Shown piece after piece: positions 12,798 through 21,031 of a stretch of DNA of 64,000 nt (position 1 is its first letter; the number at the start of each line of letters is the position of its first letter). The stretch covers positions 907,501-971,500 of the forward strand of contig NZ_BAABWK010000001.1 in NCBI RefSeq assembly GCF_040362765.1, given 5' to 3'. Below the pieces are notes generated by a model. That model was not told where the DNA came from. It was given only the letters and a program-made list of their open reading frames with translations, and searched no databases. The translations under genes and the position numbers were made by a program. The stretch is from Pyruvatibacter sp. HU-CL02332. Lineage in GTDB: Bacteria > Pseudomonadota > Alphaproteobacteria > CGMCC-115125.

Positions 12798-12867
12798 GTG
12801 ACCTGTCAGCACACCGGCCAGCCATCGCTGGACCAATTGGCACGGTGCGCCATATCCTTCCTGAAAC

Positions 12868-12884
12868 TGATAGATACACGCCTT
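12868..12884. repeat. 17-base motif shared with the ppiC/secA gap
   Basis: TGATAGATACACGCCTT here matches TGATATATGCACGCCTT at 20942-20958 in 15 of 17 positions and in the same orientation. Both copies lie between two divergent genes. Possibly a shared regulator or promoter element; function unknown. Confidence 0.35.
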
Positions 12885-12987
12885 GAAACCGGCTCTGTGA
12901 ACCGGCAAAACGCGGCGTACACATACAGTGAGCGCCATCAGCCTGCAACCAGCCCGGCTCAACTCGTGCACATTTGAGGAACACCCC

Positions 12988-13767
12988 ATGGCAGCCATGC
13001 CAGAGGCTTCATCCAAGACCGATAGTCCCCAGAATGGGACCGTAGATGCACAGGAAATAGCCAAATTCTCCGCCATGGCGGCTGAATGGTGGGACCCTCA
13101 CGGCAAGTTCCGGCCCTTGCACAAATTCAATCCGACCCGTCTGGCCTACATCCGCGAGCATGTTTCGGCCCATTTTGGCCGCGCTGCTGACGCGCCAAAG
13201 CCCCTTGAAGGCCTGCGGCTGCTGGATATCGGCTGCGGCGGCGGCCTGCTCTCAGAACCCATGACTCGCCTTGGCGCCAACGTCACAGGCGCCGATGCTG
13301 GTGAGAAAAACATCAAGACAGCATCGGTCCACGCTCAAGAGCAGGGTCTTGAGATCGACTACCGGCACACCACGGCAGAAGCGCTTGCGCAAGCCGGGGA
13401 GCAGTTCGATGTCATCTTGAACATGGAAGTCATCGAGCACGTCGCCGACACGCAGGTTTTCATGAAGGAGTGTGCAGCGTGTCTGAAACCGGGTGGCCTG
13501 ATGATTGTTGCCACCCTCAACCGCACCGCCCGGGCCTTTGCCCTGGCCATTGTCGGCGCAGAATATGTGCTGGGCTGGCTCCCGCGCGGCACGCACGAGT
13601 GGAGCAAGTTCATCACGCCGGACGAAATGCATCAGATGATGGTCAAGTCCAGTCTCACGCCTGGAGAGTTGACCGGTGTCAGCTTCAATCCGCTGGCTGA
13701 CAAATGGTCCATGTCCCACGACACCGCAGTGAACTACATGCAGACGGCGACCAAACAGTCAGCCTAG
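12988..13767 (+). CDS. ubiG: Ubiquinone O-methyltransferase UbiG
   Basis: Catalyses both SAM-dependent O-methylations in ubiquinone synthesis, on membrane-associated polyprenyl catechol intermediates. The 259-residue protein has the family N-terminal motif [20 protein letters not shown] (about 26-45), the SAM site [14 protein letters not shown] (about 80) and [11 protein letters not shown] (about 145). The ATG at 12988 follows a clear GAGGA site at 7-8 bases; the further upstream in-frame ATG lacks one. It is convergent with a small exported-protein gene 7 bases beyond its stop. Confidence 0.97.
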   Translation: MAAMPEASSKTDSPQNGTVDAQEIAKFSAMAAEWWDPHGKFRPLHKFNPTRLAYIREHVSAHFGRAADAPKPLEGLRLLDIGCGGGLLSEPMTRLGANVTGADAGEKNIKTASVHAQEQGLEIDYRHTTAEALAQAGEQFDVILNMEVIEHVADTQVFMKECAACLKPGGLMIVATLNRTARAFALAIVGAEYVLGWLPRGTHEWSKFITPDEMHQMMVKSSLTPGELTGVSFNPLADKWSMSHDTAVNYMQTATKQSA

Positions 13768-13774
13768 ATCGCGA

Positions 13775-14143
13775 CTACTCCTCGGTGAATTCGTACTCAC
13801 CGACTTCGCAGACATCCACATCCTCATCGGTCACTTCATCGCCATCCAGAAACACGGCTTTGAAATCATACCGGCATGCGTTGCTGCCATCATCGATGTC
13901 GATGACAACATCATCACCGGGCACGAGAACGTCCTGGCCCAGAATGTCTTCTTCCCAGGTCTTGGATGCGATGGATGATGCATAGAATTCCATCATCGCC
14001 ACGCTGGTATTGTTCACAATGCGAACCCGGCGGTCTTCATCATCGGCAATTGCGGCGGAAGAAGCGCCCAGCACCAGCACCACCGCAACGATTGCGGCCA
14101 GATTTGCGCTGGCGACAGATTTGATAATCGATCTGATGTACAT
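13775..14143 (-). CDS. Small exported protein of unknown function
   Basis: I do not recognise a named family. The 122-residue product starts with a clear signal peptide (hydrophobic AAIVAVVLVLGAS, probable cleavage after AIA near residue 33). A mature domain of about 88 residues follows, strongly acidic, with an N-terminal beta-like segment RRVRIVNNTSVAMMEFYAS and two cysteines (NACRYDFKAVF and DVCEVGEY) that could form a disulfide. The pattern suggests a compact periplasmic beta-sandwich. It stands alone between convergent ubiG and the DUF1178 gene; the 30-base gap from the latter allows co-transcription. Confidence 0.75.
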   Translation of the reverse strand: MYIRSIIKSVASANLAAIVAVVLVLGASSAAIADDEDRRVRIVNNTSVAMMEFYASSIASKTWEEDILGQDVLVPGDDVVIDIDDGSNACRYDFKAVFLDGDEVTDEDVDVCEVGEYEFTEE

Positions 14144-14173
14144 GACTTGCCCCCATTATTGGCGGCTCATGCG

Positions 14174-14641
14174 CTAATTCGACTTCCTGCGCTTGGCAGG
14201 AATTGGCGCGACCGCAACCCCATCTTCAATCAGGTCGCGGGCTTCTTCAAGGGTGGCTTCGCCGTAGATCTGTCGCATCTCGGCTTCCTTGTTGTGAATC
14301 GCACGGGCTTCATCGGCAAAATTATCACCCACATACTCGGCATTTGCCTCCACATGAGAGCGGACTTTGTCCATGAAAGCCGCAAGTTCCCTGGCTGCTT
14401 TCAACGCTTCACCCCCGTCCCCCTTGAGCGCAGGAGGCGGCGTTGATGCGTCAGGTGCTTCGGACTTCTGATTGCTCTTGCGACCAATGGCAGGCGCCAT
14501 CAATGACTTCTCGACCTTGGGCGTTGCACACACCACGCAGGACAGATGGCCCTGTTCGGCCAGGGCATCGTAGGCAGCGCTCGAAGCGAACCACGATTCA
14601 AACTCGTGGCCGTCAGCGCATATGAGGCTGTAGCGGATCAT
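14174..14641 (-). CDS. DUF1178 family protein
   Basis: A 155-residue protein with the family start MIRYSLICADGHEFESWF and a cysteine cluster (CADGH and CVVC) in the first 40 residues, which looks like a zinc-ribbon knuckle. The middle is Pro/Ala-rich and variable; the C-terminal half holds the conserved helix with VRSHVEANAEYVGDNFADEAR. The function is unknown. Its start overlaps the stop of the upstream carbon-nitrogen hydrolase gene by 4 bases (14638-14641), so the two are translationally coupled, and grxC lies just upstream of that. Confidence 0.92.
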   Translation of the reverse strand: MIRYSLICADGHEFESWFASSAAYDALAEQGHLSCVVCATPKVEKSLMAPAIGRKSNQKSEAPDASTPPPALKGDGGEALKAARELAAFMDKVRSHVEANAEYVGDNFADEARAIHNKEAEMRQIYGEATLEEARDLIEDGVAVAPIPAKRRKSN

Positions 14642-15498
14642 TGTGCGGACAATGGTGCGTCTTCAGACGCATGTCGCAAAGTAAAATCGCGATCATGTTG
14701 AAGCGAGGGAATACGCGATCGCGCCTCCTCGACTTTTGCAGGATCAATGTCGGCGCAGACAAAACCAGTCTCTAAACCTCCATCCGCAAGCACCTCACCC
14801 CACGGGTCAATGATCAGACTATGCCCGTATGTCTTGCGGCCATTCTCGTGGGTGCCAGACTGCGCTGCTGCGAACACAAATGCGCCCGTCTCAATGGCCC
14901 GGGCCCGCAGCAGCACGTGCCAATGCGCTTCGCCTGTCACCTGGGTAAAGGCCGAAGGGACGGTCAAATACTCAGCCCCCGCCTGCGCAAGCGCGCGATA
15001 GAGGTCAGGAAAGCGAAGGTCGTAGCAGACGGTCAGCCCAACTTTGCCAAATCCAGTCTCGGCCAAAACGGCCTCACTGCCCGGCTGATAATTCTTGGAT
15101 TCAAGATAGCTCTCGCCATTGGGCAGAGACACATCAAACATATGGATCTTGTCATAGCGCGCATGAATGCGCCCGTCCGGCCCCATCAGAAAGGAGCGGT
15201 TGGCAACCTTGTCTTCGGACACCTTGATGGCCAGCGACCCAACGCTCAGCCAGATGCCCAGATCCCCTGCAAGAGCCGCAAGGTCGCGAACCGCCAGCGT
15301 GTCATCTTCGTATGTCACGGCTGCAAAAAGATGCTTGCCACCGGCTTCCATCAACAGGGTATTTTCGGGTGTACAGACAAAACCGGCCCCGTCGCGCGCG
15401 GCATCACGCACGTGGTCACTCGCTGCCTCAATATTGGTAGTGGGCTCACGGCCGGAGCACAGCGACACGCAGGCGGCGCGAAACGGAGCGGCGCTCAT
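14638..15498 (-). CDS. Carbon-nitrogen hydrolase (nitrilase superfamily, NIT2-like omega-amidase)
   Basis: A 286-residue single-domain enzyme with all three catalytic residues of the nitrilase fold in context: Glu in CTPENTLLME (about 44), Lys in YDKIHMFDVSL (about 115) and Cys in LTVCYDLRFPDLYR (about 150). NIT-type members hydrolyse amides such as deaminated glutathione or alpha-ketoglutaramate. Its place directly after grxC makes a glutathione-repair role attractive, but that is inference. Only 3 bases separate it from the grxC stop, and it overlaps the DUF1178 gene, giving a three-gene unit. Confidence 0.92.
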   Translation of the reverse strand: MSAAPFRAACVSLCSGREPTTNIEAASDHVRDAARDGAGFVCTPENTLLMEAGGKHLFAAVTYEDDTLAVRDLAALAGDLGIWLSVGSLAIKVSEDKVANRSFLMGPDGRIHARYDKIHMFDVSLPNGESYLESKNYQPGSEAVLAETGFGKVGLTVCYDLRFPDLYRALAQAGAEYLTVPSAFTQVTGEAHWHVLLRARAIETGAFVFAAAQSGTHENGRKTYGHSLIIDPWGEVLADGGLETGFVCADIDPAKVEEARSRIPSLQHDRDFTLRHASEDAPLSAQ

Positions 15499-15501
15499 GG
15501 C

Positions 15502-15756
15502 CTAGCTGGCCAGCAACGTGTCGAGGGCACCCTTGGATTCAAGTGCGTAAAGTTCATCGCACCCGCCCACATGGGTATCGCCGACAAATATCTGCGGCAC
15601 GCTGGTGCGGCCGGCGCGATCAATCATCTTGTCGCGCGCGCCGGGGATAGCCATGACGTCCACTTCTTCATAGTCCACGCCCTTGTCGCGCAGCAGTGCC
15701 TTGGCCCGATGGCAATAGGGGCAGATCTGGGTGGTGTAAATCTGGACTTTGCTCAT
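15502..15756 (-). CDS. grxC: Glutaredoxin 3
   Basis: Small cytosolic thiol-disulfide oxidoreductase of 84 residues that uses glutathione to reduce protein disulfides. It has the dithiol active site CPYC at residues 12-15, the cis-proline loop TSVPQIFVG (about 52-60) and the GGCDEL glutathione-binding motif (about 64-69). The length is exactly typical. It is the first gene of a compact unit with the nitrilase-like and DUF1178 genes, and follows comF on the same strand at 60 bases. Confidence 0.97.
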   Translation of the reverse strand: MSKVQIYTTQICPYCHRAKALLRDKGVDYEEVDVMAIPGARDKMIDRAGRTSVPQIFVGDTHVGGCDELYALESKGALDTLLAS

Positions 15757-15816
15757 GAATTCACCTGCATGTGCAGCGACTTGGCTGCTTGTCTGGAATC
15801 TCTCAATTGTTGCGCA

Positions 15817-16605
15817 TCATATGGTGGCGTCCTGCGGCGCGACAACCCGCGCCAGGGTCAGAACATCAACCTGCGCAGCGCCCGCCCGGCGCAAAACCGC
15901 AGCGCAGGCCTCAACTGTGGCGCCGGAAGTGAGCACATCGTCGATCAAAACAACGTGTTTTCCAGCGACAGTGTGCTGCGCGGACGCCGCGGACGACAGC
16001 TTGAATGCCCCGCGCACATTGCGCCGCCGACCTGCCCGGCTCAGCCCGACCTGGCTTTGAGTGGGTTTTGACCGCTCCAGCAACATGACATCCACCGGAA
16101 CAGTGGTTTGCCTGCTGATGGCATTGGCCAGCGCTGCCGCTTGATTGAACCGCCGCCAGATGAGCCGCCGCCGATGCAAAGGGACGGGCACCAGAAGGTC
16201 GGCGCCGTCCAGAAGTTCGCGACCGGCAATGACCATCCATCGGGCCATCAATCCGGCCAGATCCATCCGGTCACTGTATTTGAGCTGATGCACAAGCCTG
16301 CGTGCGGTGCCGTCATACAGCATGGCCGCCCGCGCCCGGTCATATGTCGGCATACGGGCACTGGCCGCTGCGCTGATGGCCCCTGCCCCCACATCTCGCT
16401 CAAAGGGCACACCGGTAACCGCACAAAGAGGGCGGGTAATGAAGCTCAGATCAGCCCAGGCATCCGGTGAGAGTGTGCCATGCTCAGCAACGCGGTCGCC
16501 GGTGATCGGGCACACCGGCGGCAAGGCAAACTCCACTACACCCCGGACGACCTGCCCTATGGATCGCCCCGTCGCCCTACCAAGTGTCTGAAACGCTTTG
16601 CCCAT
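15817..16605 (-). CDS. ComF family protein (phosphoribosyltransferase fold)
   Basis: The 262-residue protein has the ComF double-zinc-ribbon-like N terminus (LPPVCPITGDRV, about 30-41), the LKYSDRMDLAGLM segment, and the PRPP-binding loop VVLIDDVLTSGATVEACAAVL (about 215). It ends in VLTLARVV. Family members are linked to DNA uptake in competent bacteria or to DNA repair; here the role is open. Its start (ATG at 16605) lies only 27 bases from the start of the divergent methyltransferase gene, leaving little room for two independent promoters. A longer frame upstream would overlap that gene and is rejected. Confidence 0.92.
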   Translation of the reverse strand: MGKAFQTLGRATGRSIGQVVRGVVEFALPPVCPITGDRVAEHGTLSPDAWADLSFITRPLCAVTGVPFERDVGAGAISAAASARMPTYDRARAAMLYDGTARRLVHQLKYSDRMDLAGLMARWMVIAGRELLDGADLLVPVPLHRRRLIWRRFNQAAALANAISRQTTVPVDVMLLERSKPTQSQVGLSRAGRRRNVRGAFKLSSAASAQHTVAGKHVVLIDDVLTSGATVEACAAVLRRAGAAQVDVLTLARVVAPQDATI

Positions 16606-16632
16606 AGGCACAGGGTAAGCTATTTCAGCCCT

Positions 16633-17544
16633 GTGACCGATCCCAATCCACAGACCCCGTTCGATACGACCCTGATCCGCCAGCGGCGCAACCGCGCGGC
16701 AGCAGGCTATGGCGCGTTCGATTTCCTCAAAACGCTCGTCGCCACGCAAATTGCTGAACGGCTTTTGGATTCAAACCGGTCGTTTGAAACAGGCATCGAC
16801 ATTGGCAGCCACCACGGTCAGGCCCGCGCACCGTTGATCGCATCAGGCAAGCTCAACCGCCTGATCCACACAGACAGTTCACCAGCCATGCTGCGGCATG
16901 CGCAGGGACCACGGCTGGTCATGGATGATGAGCGGCTGGCATTTGCAAATGGAAGCATCGATTTCATCACCAGCGCGCTGGTGCTCCACCGCCTCAACGA
17001 TCTGCCAGGAGCACTCATTCAGATCCGCCGGTCACTCAGACCCGACGGCCTCTTCATCGGCGCCATGTTTGGCGGTGAAACACTGATGGAACTGCGCACA
17101 GCTTTTTCGGAAGCCGAAGCAGAGATAGAGGGCGGCATTAGCCCTCGCGTGGCACCGTTTGCCGATGTACGGGATATGGGCGGCCTCATGCAGCGCGCGG
17201 GATTTGCCCTGCCGGTCGTTGATGCAGATCGCCACACGGTCACCTATGAAAGCGCCTTCGCCCTGCTCCGCGACCTGCGCGGCATGGGGGAAACAAACGC
17301 CCTCAATGCCCGGCGGCGACAACCATTGCGGCGCGCGACCTTGATGCGGATGGCCGAGATTTACGCGCAAAGATACGCAACGCCCGATGGACGCGTGTCC
17401 GCAACATTTCAGATTGTGTATCTGGCAGGCTGGGCGCCGGACGACAGCCAGCAAAAGCCCCTGAGGCCCGGCAGCGCAAAGCAACGCCTTGCGGATGCAT
17501 TGAACACGGAAGAAATCAGCACCGGCGAGAAGCCAGGCGAGTAG
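16633..17544 (+). CDS. SAM-dependent methyltransferase (BioC/NDUFAF5-like)
   Basis: About 303 residues with a class I methyltransferase core: GIDIGSHHGQARAPL (about 60), the motif DDERLAFANGSIDFITSALVLHRLND and LRPDGLFIGAMFGGETLMEL. That last block is characteristic of the proteins related to mitochondrial complex I assembly factor NDUFAF5. No ATG is available near the conserved start, so the GTG at 16633 is proposed; its ribosome site is weak. It is divergent from comF at 27 bases, an order common in Alphaproteobacteria. The substrate is not shown by sequence; hydroxylation or methylation of a complex I subunit is possible by homology. Confidence 0.85.
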   Translation: MTDPNPQTPFDTTLIRQRRNRAAAGYGAFDFLKTLVATQIAERLLDSNRSFETGIDIGSHHGQARAPLIASGKLNRLIHTDSSPAMLRHAQGPRLVMDDERLAFANGSIDFITSALVLHRLNDLPGALIQIRRSLRPDGLFIGAMFGGETLMELRTAFSEAEAEIEGGISPRVAPFADVRDMGGLMQRAGFALPVVDADRHTVTYESAFALLRDLRGMGETNALNARRRQPLRRATLMRMAEIYAQRYATPDGRVSATFQIVYLAGWAPDDSQQKPLRPGSAKQRLADALNTEEISTGEKPGE

Positions 17545-17571
17545 GCCAGGGCATTGAGCGCGATGAGCGGC

Positions 17572-17739
17572 TTAACTGAAGCCGTCGGTTACGGTGCCAA
17601 ACAGACCGGCAACATCTACACCAAGCGTATTGACTGCCGTGATGATCGCAACAGCAATGCCGCCGGCAATCAGCGCATACTCGATCGCCGTTGCTCCGCT
17701 TTCGTCTGCCATAAGGCTTTTAGTCAGAAATTCTTTCAT
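17572..17739 (-). CDS. flp: Flp/Fap-family type IVb pilin
   Basis: A 55-residue product read directly from the minus strand: a short polar leader ([15 protein letters not shown]), then the prepilin peptidase motif [13 protein letters not shown] and a hydrophobic helix (IAVAIITAV). This is the standard Flp pilin layout, with cleavage expected after the Gly at residue 15 and the family Glu and Tyr at positions 5 and 6 of the mature protein. The start codon overlaps the mutT stop (17736-17739, ATGA), so translation is probably coupled. No tad/cpa assembly genes are present in the window, so this is an isolated pilin gene. Confidence 0.88.
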   Translation of the reverse strand: MKEFLTKSLMADESGATAIEYALIAGGIAVAIITAVNTLGVDVAGLFGTVTDGFS

Positions 17740-18155
17740 CCTAAAAAGTCTCTCACTAGGGCGACCAGCGGAACATCCGCGGGCGGCATCTCATAATCTC
17801 TCATGCGCACAGGCCGGACCCACTCCAGCGCTTCGTGCTCAACCGCTGTGACCGTTCCCGACCATTTGCGGCATACGAACAGCGGCATCAGTAAATGCCA
17901 CTCGTCCTCCCCGGCATCGCCGGAATATGTGTGACTGGCAAATGTCAGAGGCGCCAGACAGGCGGCCGTCACGTCAATGGCCAGTTCTTCTTTCAGCTCA
18001 CGAATGAGCGATTGTTCTGGCGTCTCTCCCGCTTCGACCTTGCCGCCAGGAAATTCCCAGAGCCCTGCCATTGCCTTGCCCTTTGGGCGCTTGGCCAGCA
18101 ATACCCGGCCATCCACATCAACAAGAGCGCAGGCCGCAACAAGAACAATCCGCAT
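17736..18155 (-). CDS. mutT: MutT-type (deoxy)nucleoside triphosphate pyrophosphohydrolase
   Basis: Nudix hydrolase of about 139 residues that removes oxidised nucleotides such as 8-oxo-dGTP from the pool. It opens with [20 protein letters not shown] and has a complete Nudix box ([20 protein letters not shown] followed by ELAI, about 36-60). I chose the ATG at 18155; a TTG four codons upstream is possible and neither has a strong ribosome site. It lies downstream of argJ (136-base gap), and its stop overlaps the start of the Flp pilin gene. Confidence 0.93.
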   Translation of the reverse strand: MRIVLVAACALVDVDGRVLLAKRPKGKAMAGLWEFPGGKVEAGETPEQSLIRELKEELAIDVTAACLAPLTFASHTYSGDAGEDEWHLLMPLFVCRKWSGTVTAVEHEALEWVRPVRMRDYEMPPADVPLVALVRDFLG

Positions 18156-18291
18156 AAAAAACGCCAATCATTTGCAACGCAGTCTGGCACCACGCCGTTA
18201 AGAGAACATGAGGACAATACTACACACACGGCATAACGGGCCGCACATGGGCGACAGCGTTAACGATTGCTTACCTGAAAAGGAAAGCGGC

Positions 18292-19722
18292 CTAGCTGCG
18301 ATAATCAGCATTGATGGAGATGTATCCATGGGTCAGATCGCACGTATAGACCGTGGCCTCGCCCTGCCCGACACCCACATCAATATCAATGGAGATGTCC
18401 TGACCCTTGAGGTGCTTTGCGACTGGCGCCTCGTTGTAGCCTTCGACGGCGCGGCCAGCCTTGGCGACTTCCACACCGCCAAACCCGATGGAGAGTTTGT
18501 CCCGGTCAGCGGGCTCACCGGCCTTGCCGACAGCCATGACCACGCGTCCCCAATTGGCGTCCTGACCGGCAATGGCGGTCTTCACCAAGGGTGAGTTGGC
18601 CACAGCCATCGCGATGCGGCGGGCCGAGTTGTGGCTCTCGCCACCCTTCACCGTGATGGAAATGAACTTGGTAGCCCCCTCACCGTCACGCACCACCTGC
18701 ATGGCAAGGTCATGCATGACCTCGGAAAGCGCCTGACGGAAGGCTCGCAATTTCGGATCCCCGGGTCGTGTAATCTGTGCATAGGGTGCCTTGCCCCCAT
18801 CCGGCCCACGCCCGGTTGCAAACAACAGCACCGTATCGCTGGTGGAGGTGTCGCTATCCACCGTGATGGCGTTGAAGCTGTCACGCAGATTGAGATCCAG
18901 CAGGGCACCAAGGGTGCGCTGGGAAATTGATGCATTGGTAAAAATGTAGGAGAGCATGGTCGCCAGATCGGGCGCGATCATGCCAGAGCCCTTGGCAATG
19001 CCGCTTATGACCACCGGGCTGCCATCAATCTCCACAGTCCGCGACGCTGCTTTGGGAAATGTATCCGTGGTCATGATTGACCGGGCAGCCATTTCAAAGC
19101 CACCAGGCTTCAGCGCATCAAACGCAGCCGGCAAGGCGCCGGTGATCTTGTCGTTCGGCATTGTTTCACCAATGACCCCAGTGGAGCCGATGAAAACGTC
19201 CTTCTGACGAACGCCCGCAAGTTTGGCAGCCGCAGCAGCGGTAACCTTCACGGTTTCCATTCCCGCCCGGCCTGTAAACGCATTGGCGTTGCCCGACGTG
19301 GACACAAGAACACGACCCTCGCCACCCTCAAGATTAGTCCGGCACCAGTCCACCGGAGCAGACGCCGTGCGCGAACGTGTGAGTGCGCCGGCCACGGTGG
19401 TGCCTGGCGCCATGACGGCAAGGAGTAGGTCCTCGCGAGCTTTGTATTTGATCTCTGCACGCGTCGTTGCCATTTCGAGACCCGGCACGTCCGCCACATC
19501 CGGGAACCGCGCAGGGGCCAATGGTGAAACAGGCAGGCCCGACTTGTTCTTGGACTTGCTGGACGCCTTCTTTTTTGCGGACGCAGGCTTGGCTATGGCC
19601 GCCTTCTTGCCACGGGTTGTCTTGGAGACGACCTTCGGCTTGGACTTCAAAGCCGTGCGGCCTTTAGTCTTTGAAGGGGCCTTCTTGGCCTTTGAACCGG
19701 TTGACCGAGATTTGATCGCCAT
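18292..19722 (-). CDS. argJ: Bifunctional glutamate N-acetyltransferase/amino-acid acetyltransferase ArgJ
   Basis: Recycles the acetyl group from acetylornithine to glutamate in arginine synthesis. From about residue 62 the sequence is a normal ArgJ: GLPVSPLAPARFPDV, the SAPVDWCR segment, the self-cleavage site with nucleophilic Thr in MIAPDLATMLSYIF, and a C terminus ending HGYISINADYRS. The first ~60 residues are extra: Lys/Ser/Ala-rich (several KK and KKA repeats, no acidic residues), like a histone H1 tail. The total of 476 compares with about 405-415 usually. The ATG precedes the tail in frame and no better internal start is seen. It follows ppiC at 60 bases. Confidence 0.95.
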   Translation of the reverse strand: MAIKSRSTGSKAKKAPSKTKGRTALKSKPKVVSKTTRGKKAAIAKPASAKKKASSKSKNKSGLPVSPLAPARFPDVADVPGLEMATTRAEIKYKAREDLLLAVMAPGTTVAGALTRSRTASAPVDWCRTNLEGGEGRVLVSTSGNANAFTGRAGMETVKVTAAAAAKLAGVRQKDVFIGSTGVIGETMPNDKITGALPAAFDALKPGGFEMAARSIMTTDTFPKAASRTVEIDGSPVVISGIAKGSGMIAPDLATMLSYIFTNASISQRTLGALLDLNLRDSFNAITVDSDTSTSDTVLLFATGRGPDGGKAPYAQITRPGDPKLRAFRQALSEVMHDLAMQVVRDGEGATKFISITVKGGESHNSARRIAMAVANSPLVKTAIAGQDANWGRVVMAVGKAGEPADRDKLSIGFGGVEVAKAGRAVEGYNEAPVAKHLKGQDISIDIDVGVGQGEATVYTCDLTHGYISINADYRS

Positions 19723-19782
19723 TGTGCCCGCCGCGCTGGAAAGTGTGCCTGTGCGTTCTCTAACTGGAGTTGCCGTCAGGCG

Positions 19783-20718
19783 CTACTGCTGAGGGACGAT
19801 TTGCGGGCGCGCGCCCGCTTCATCCTCGCCCGTGAACTTGATGTCGGCTTTGTCGCGGACGCTATCAATGAAAGGCGCCGCCTTTTCGTCGCGCAGCTGC
19901 CCCTTGATGCTCTCTTTCACATCATCAAAGGCAACCAGCTGCTGCTGACGGCGATCTTCGACCTTGATGACATGCCAGCCAAAGTCGGATTTGACGGGCG
20001 CCGACACCTGGCCAGGATCAAGAGCAAAGGCAGCCGTGGAGAATTCCGGCACCATGCGGTCCTTCACGAAGTAGCCAAGATCACCACCATCCTTGCCACT
20101 GGGGCCTGTCGACACTTCCTTGGCGAGCTCAACAAAGTCTTCGCCGCCGTTGATGCGTTCAATCACGGCAAGAGCGGCTTCCTCAGTCTCCACCAGAATA
20201 TGGCGGGCACTGACTTCTTCCTGCACCTCAACTTCGCTGATCTGCTTGTCGTAATAGGCCTTGGCCTCTTCATCGCTGACCGCGTCCATGAGTGAGCGAT
20301 TGAGATACACATCCCCGAGCACTTTTTCGGCGTAGTAAGCCATCTGGCGTTTGACCTCAGGATCTTCTTCCAGCCCGTCCGCACGCGCAGCAGCCGCAAG
20401 AGCCTTACGGTCCACAATCAGGTTTGCCAGATACTCAAACTTTACGTCTTCCGGGACGCCGGAAAGCTGGGAACCCAGATCCCGCTCCGCCAGAACCACG
20501 TCTGAATAACGCACCTCTTCGCCATTGACGGTAGCAATGACGGCATCCTCGACCTGCTCGGCTGCGGCTTCTGCTGCGGGTGCTGGAGCGGCTTCAGGCT
20601 CCTGAGCAACGGCGTTGGCCCCAAAAGCTGCAAGACCTGCAACAACAAATAGGGAAGGCAGGGTCAGGCGCGGCAAAGTCACAAGGTTTGGCGCACGGTC
20701 CAGCTTAAGGCCGATCAT
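19783..20718 (-). CDS. Periplasmic peptidyl-prolyl isomerase, parvulin (PpiC/SurA/PrsA type)
   Basis: Assists folding of exported proteins. The ~311-residue product has a signal peptide (LPSLFVVAGLAAFGANAVAQ, cleavage after VAQ), an Ala/Pro/Glu-rich linker, a SurA-like N-terminal helical domain (VIATVNGEEVRYSDV), and a complete rotamase domain (about 180-275) with SARHILVETEEAA, GGDLGYFVKDRMVPEF and FGWHVIKVEDRR. The tail is short and charged. I chose the ATG at 20718, which has GGAG upstream; the in-frame GTG at 20739 has none. It is divergent from secA, so the export motor and a periplasmic folding helper sit side by side, and argJ follows on the same strand. Confidence 0.93.
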   Translation of the reverse strand: MIGLKLDRAPNLVTLPRLTLPSLFVVAGLAAFGANAVAQEPEAAPAPAAEAAAEQVEDAVIATVNGEEVRYSDVVLAERDLGSQLSGVPEDVKFEYLANLIVDRKALAAAARADGLEEDPEVKRQMAYYAEKVLGDVYLNRSLMDAVSDEEAKAYYDKQISEVEVQEEVSARHILVETEEAALAVIERINGGEDFVELAKEVSTGPSGKDGGDLGYFVKDRMVPEFSTAAFALDPGQVSAPVKSDFGWHVIKVEDRRQQQLVAFDDVKESIKGQLRDEKAAPFIDSVRDKADIKFTGEDEAGARPQIVPQQ

Positions 20719-21031
20719 CAGCGTATCACTCCGGTTCACAAGTCATTCAGGCGGATCGGGCGAGAACCGCCCTCAGAATGCATCTTCACCACGAAGATCA
20801 CCCTGCCACAAGCCGCATTTATGACGGATTTTCAGGCATTTATGGGGCATAAACATTACCGAACCTCCATGGTCCGCCGCGTTGACACGTCCCATGGCCA
20901 CCACTATCTCTCGTGCGCCTGTATCCTGCGCTCAATTGCCTTGATATATGCACGCCTTAAGGCCTGATCCGCAGCCCTGCGGCCCTGGCCACTCCAACGC
21001 CGTCATCCAGTAAGTTAAGGTCACCCCATTC
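20719..21031. other. Divergent intergenic region between ppiC and secA
   Basis: These 313 bases carry no recognisable gene. They must hold the promoters for both directions. They also contain the second copy of a 17-base motif (20942-20958) also found between lysC and ubiG. Confidence 0.6.
20942..20958. repeat. 17-base motif shared with the lysC/ubiG gap
   Basis: TGATATATGCACGCCTT, followed by a short palindrome (GCCTTAAGGC). It matches the copy at 12868-12884 in 15 of 17 positions. Location in a second divergent gap suggests a regulatory or promoter role; not proven. Confidence 0.35.

Noticed and set aside
14821-16071. Plus-strand open frame of 416 codons
   Set aside because: It runs antisense through the nitrilase, grxC and comF genes, all with clear motifs, and has none itself.
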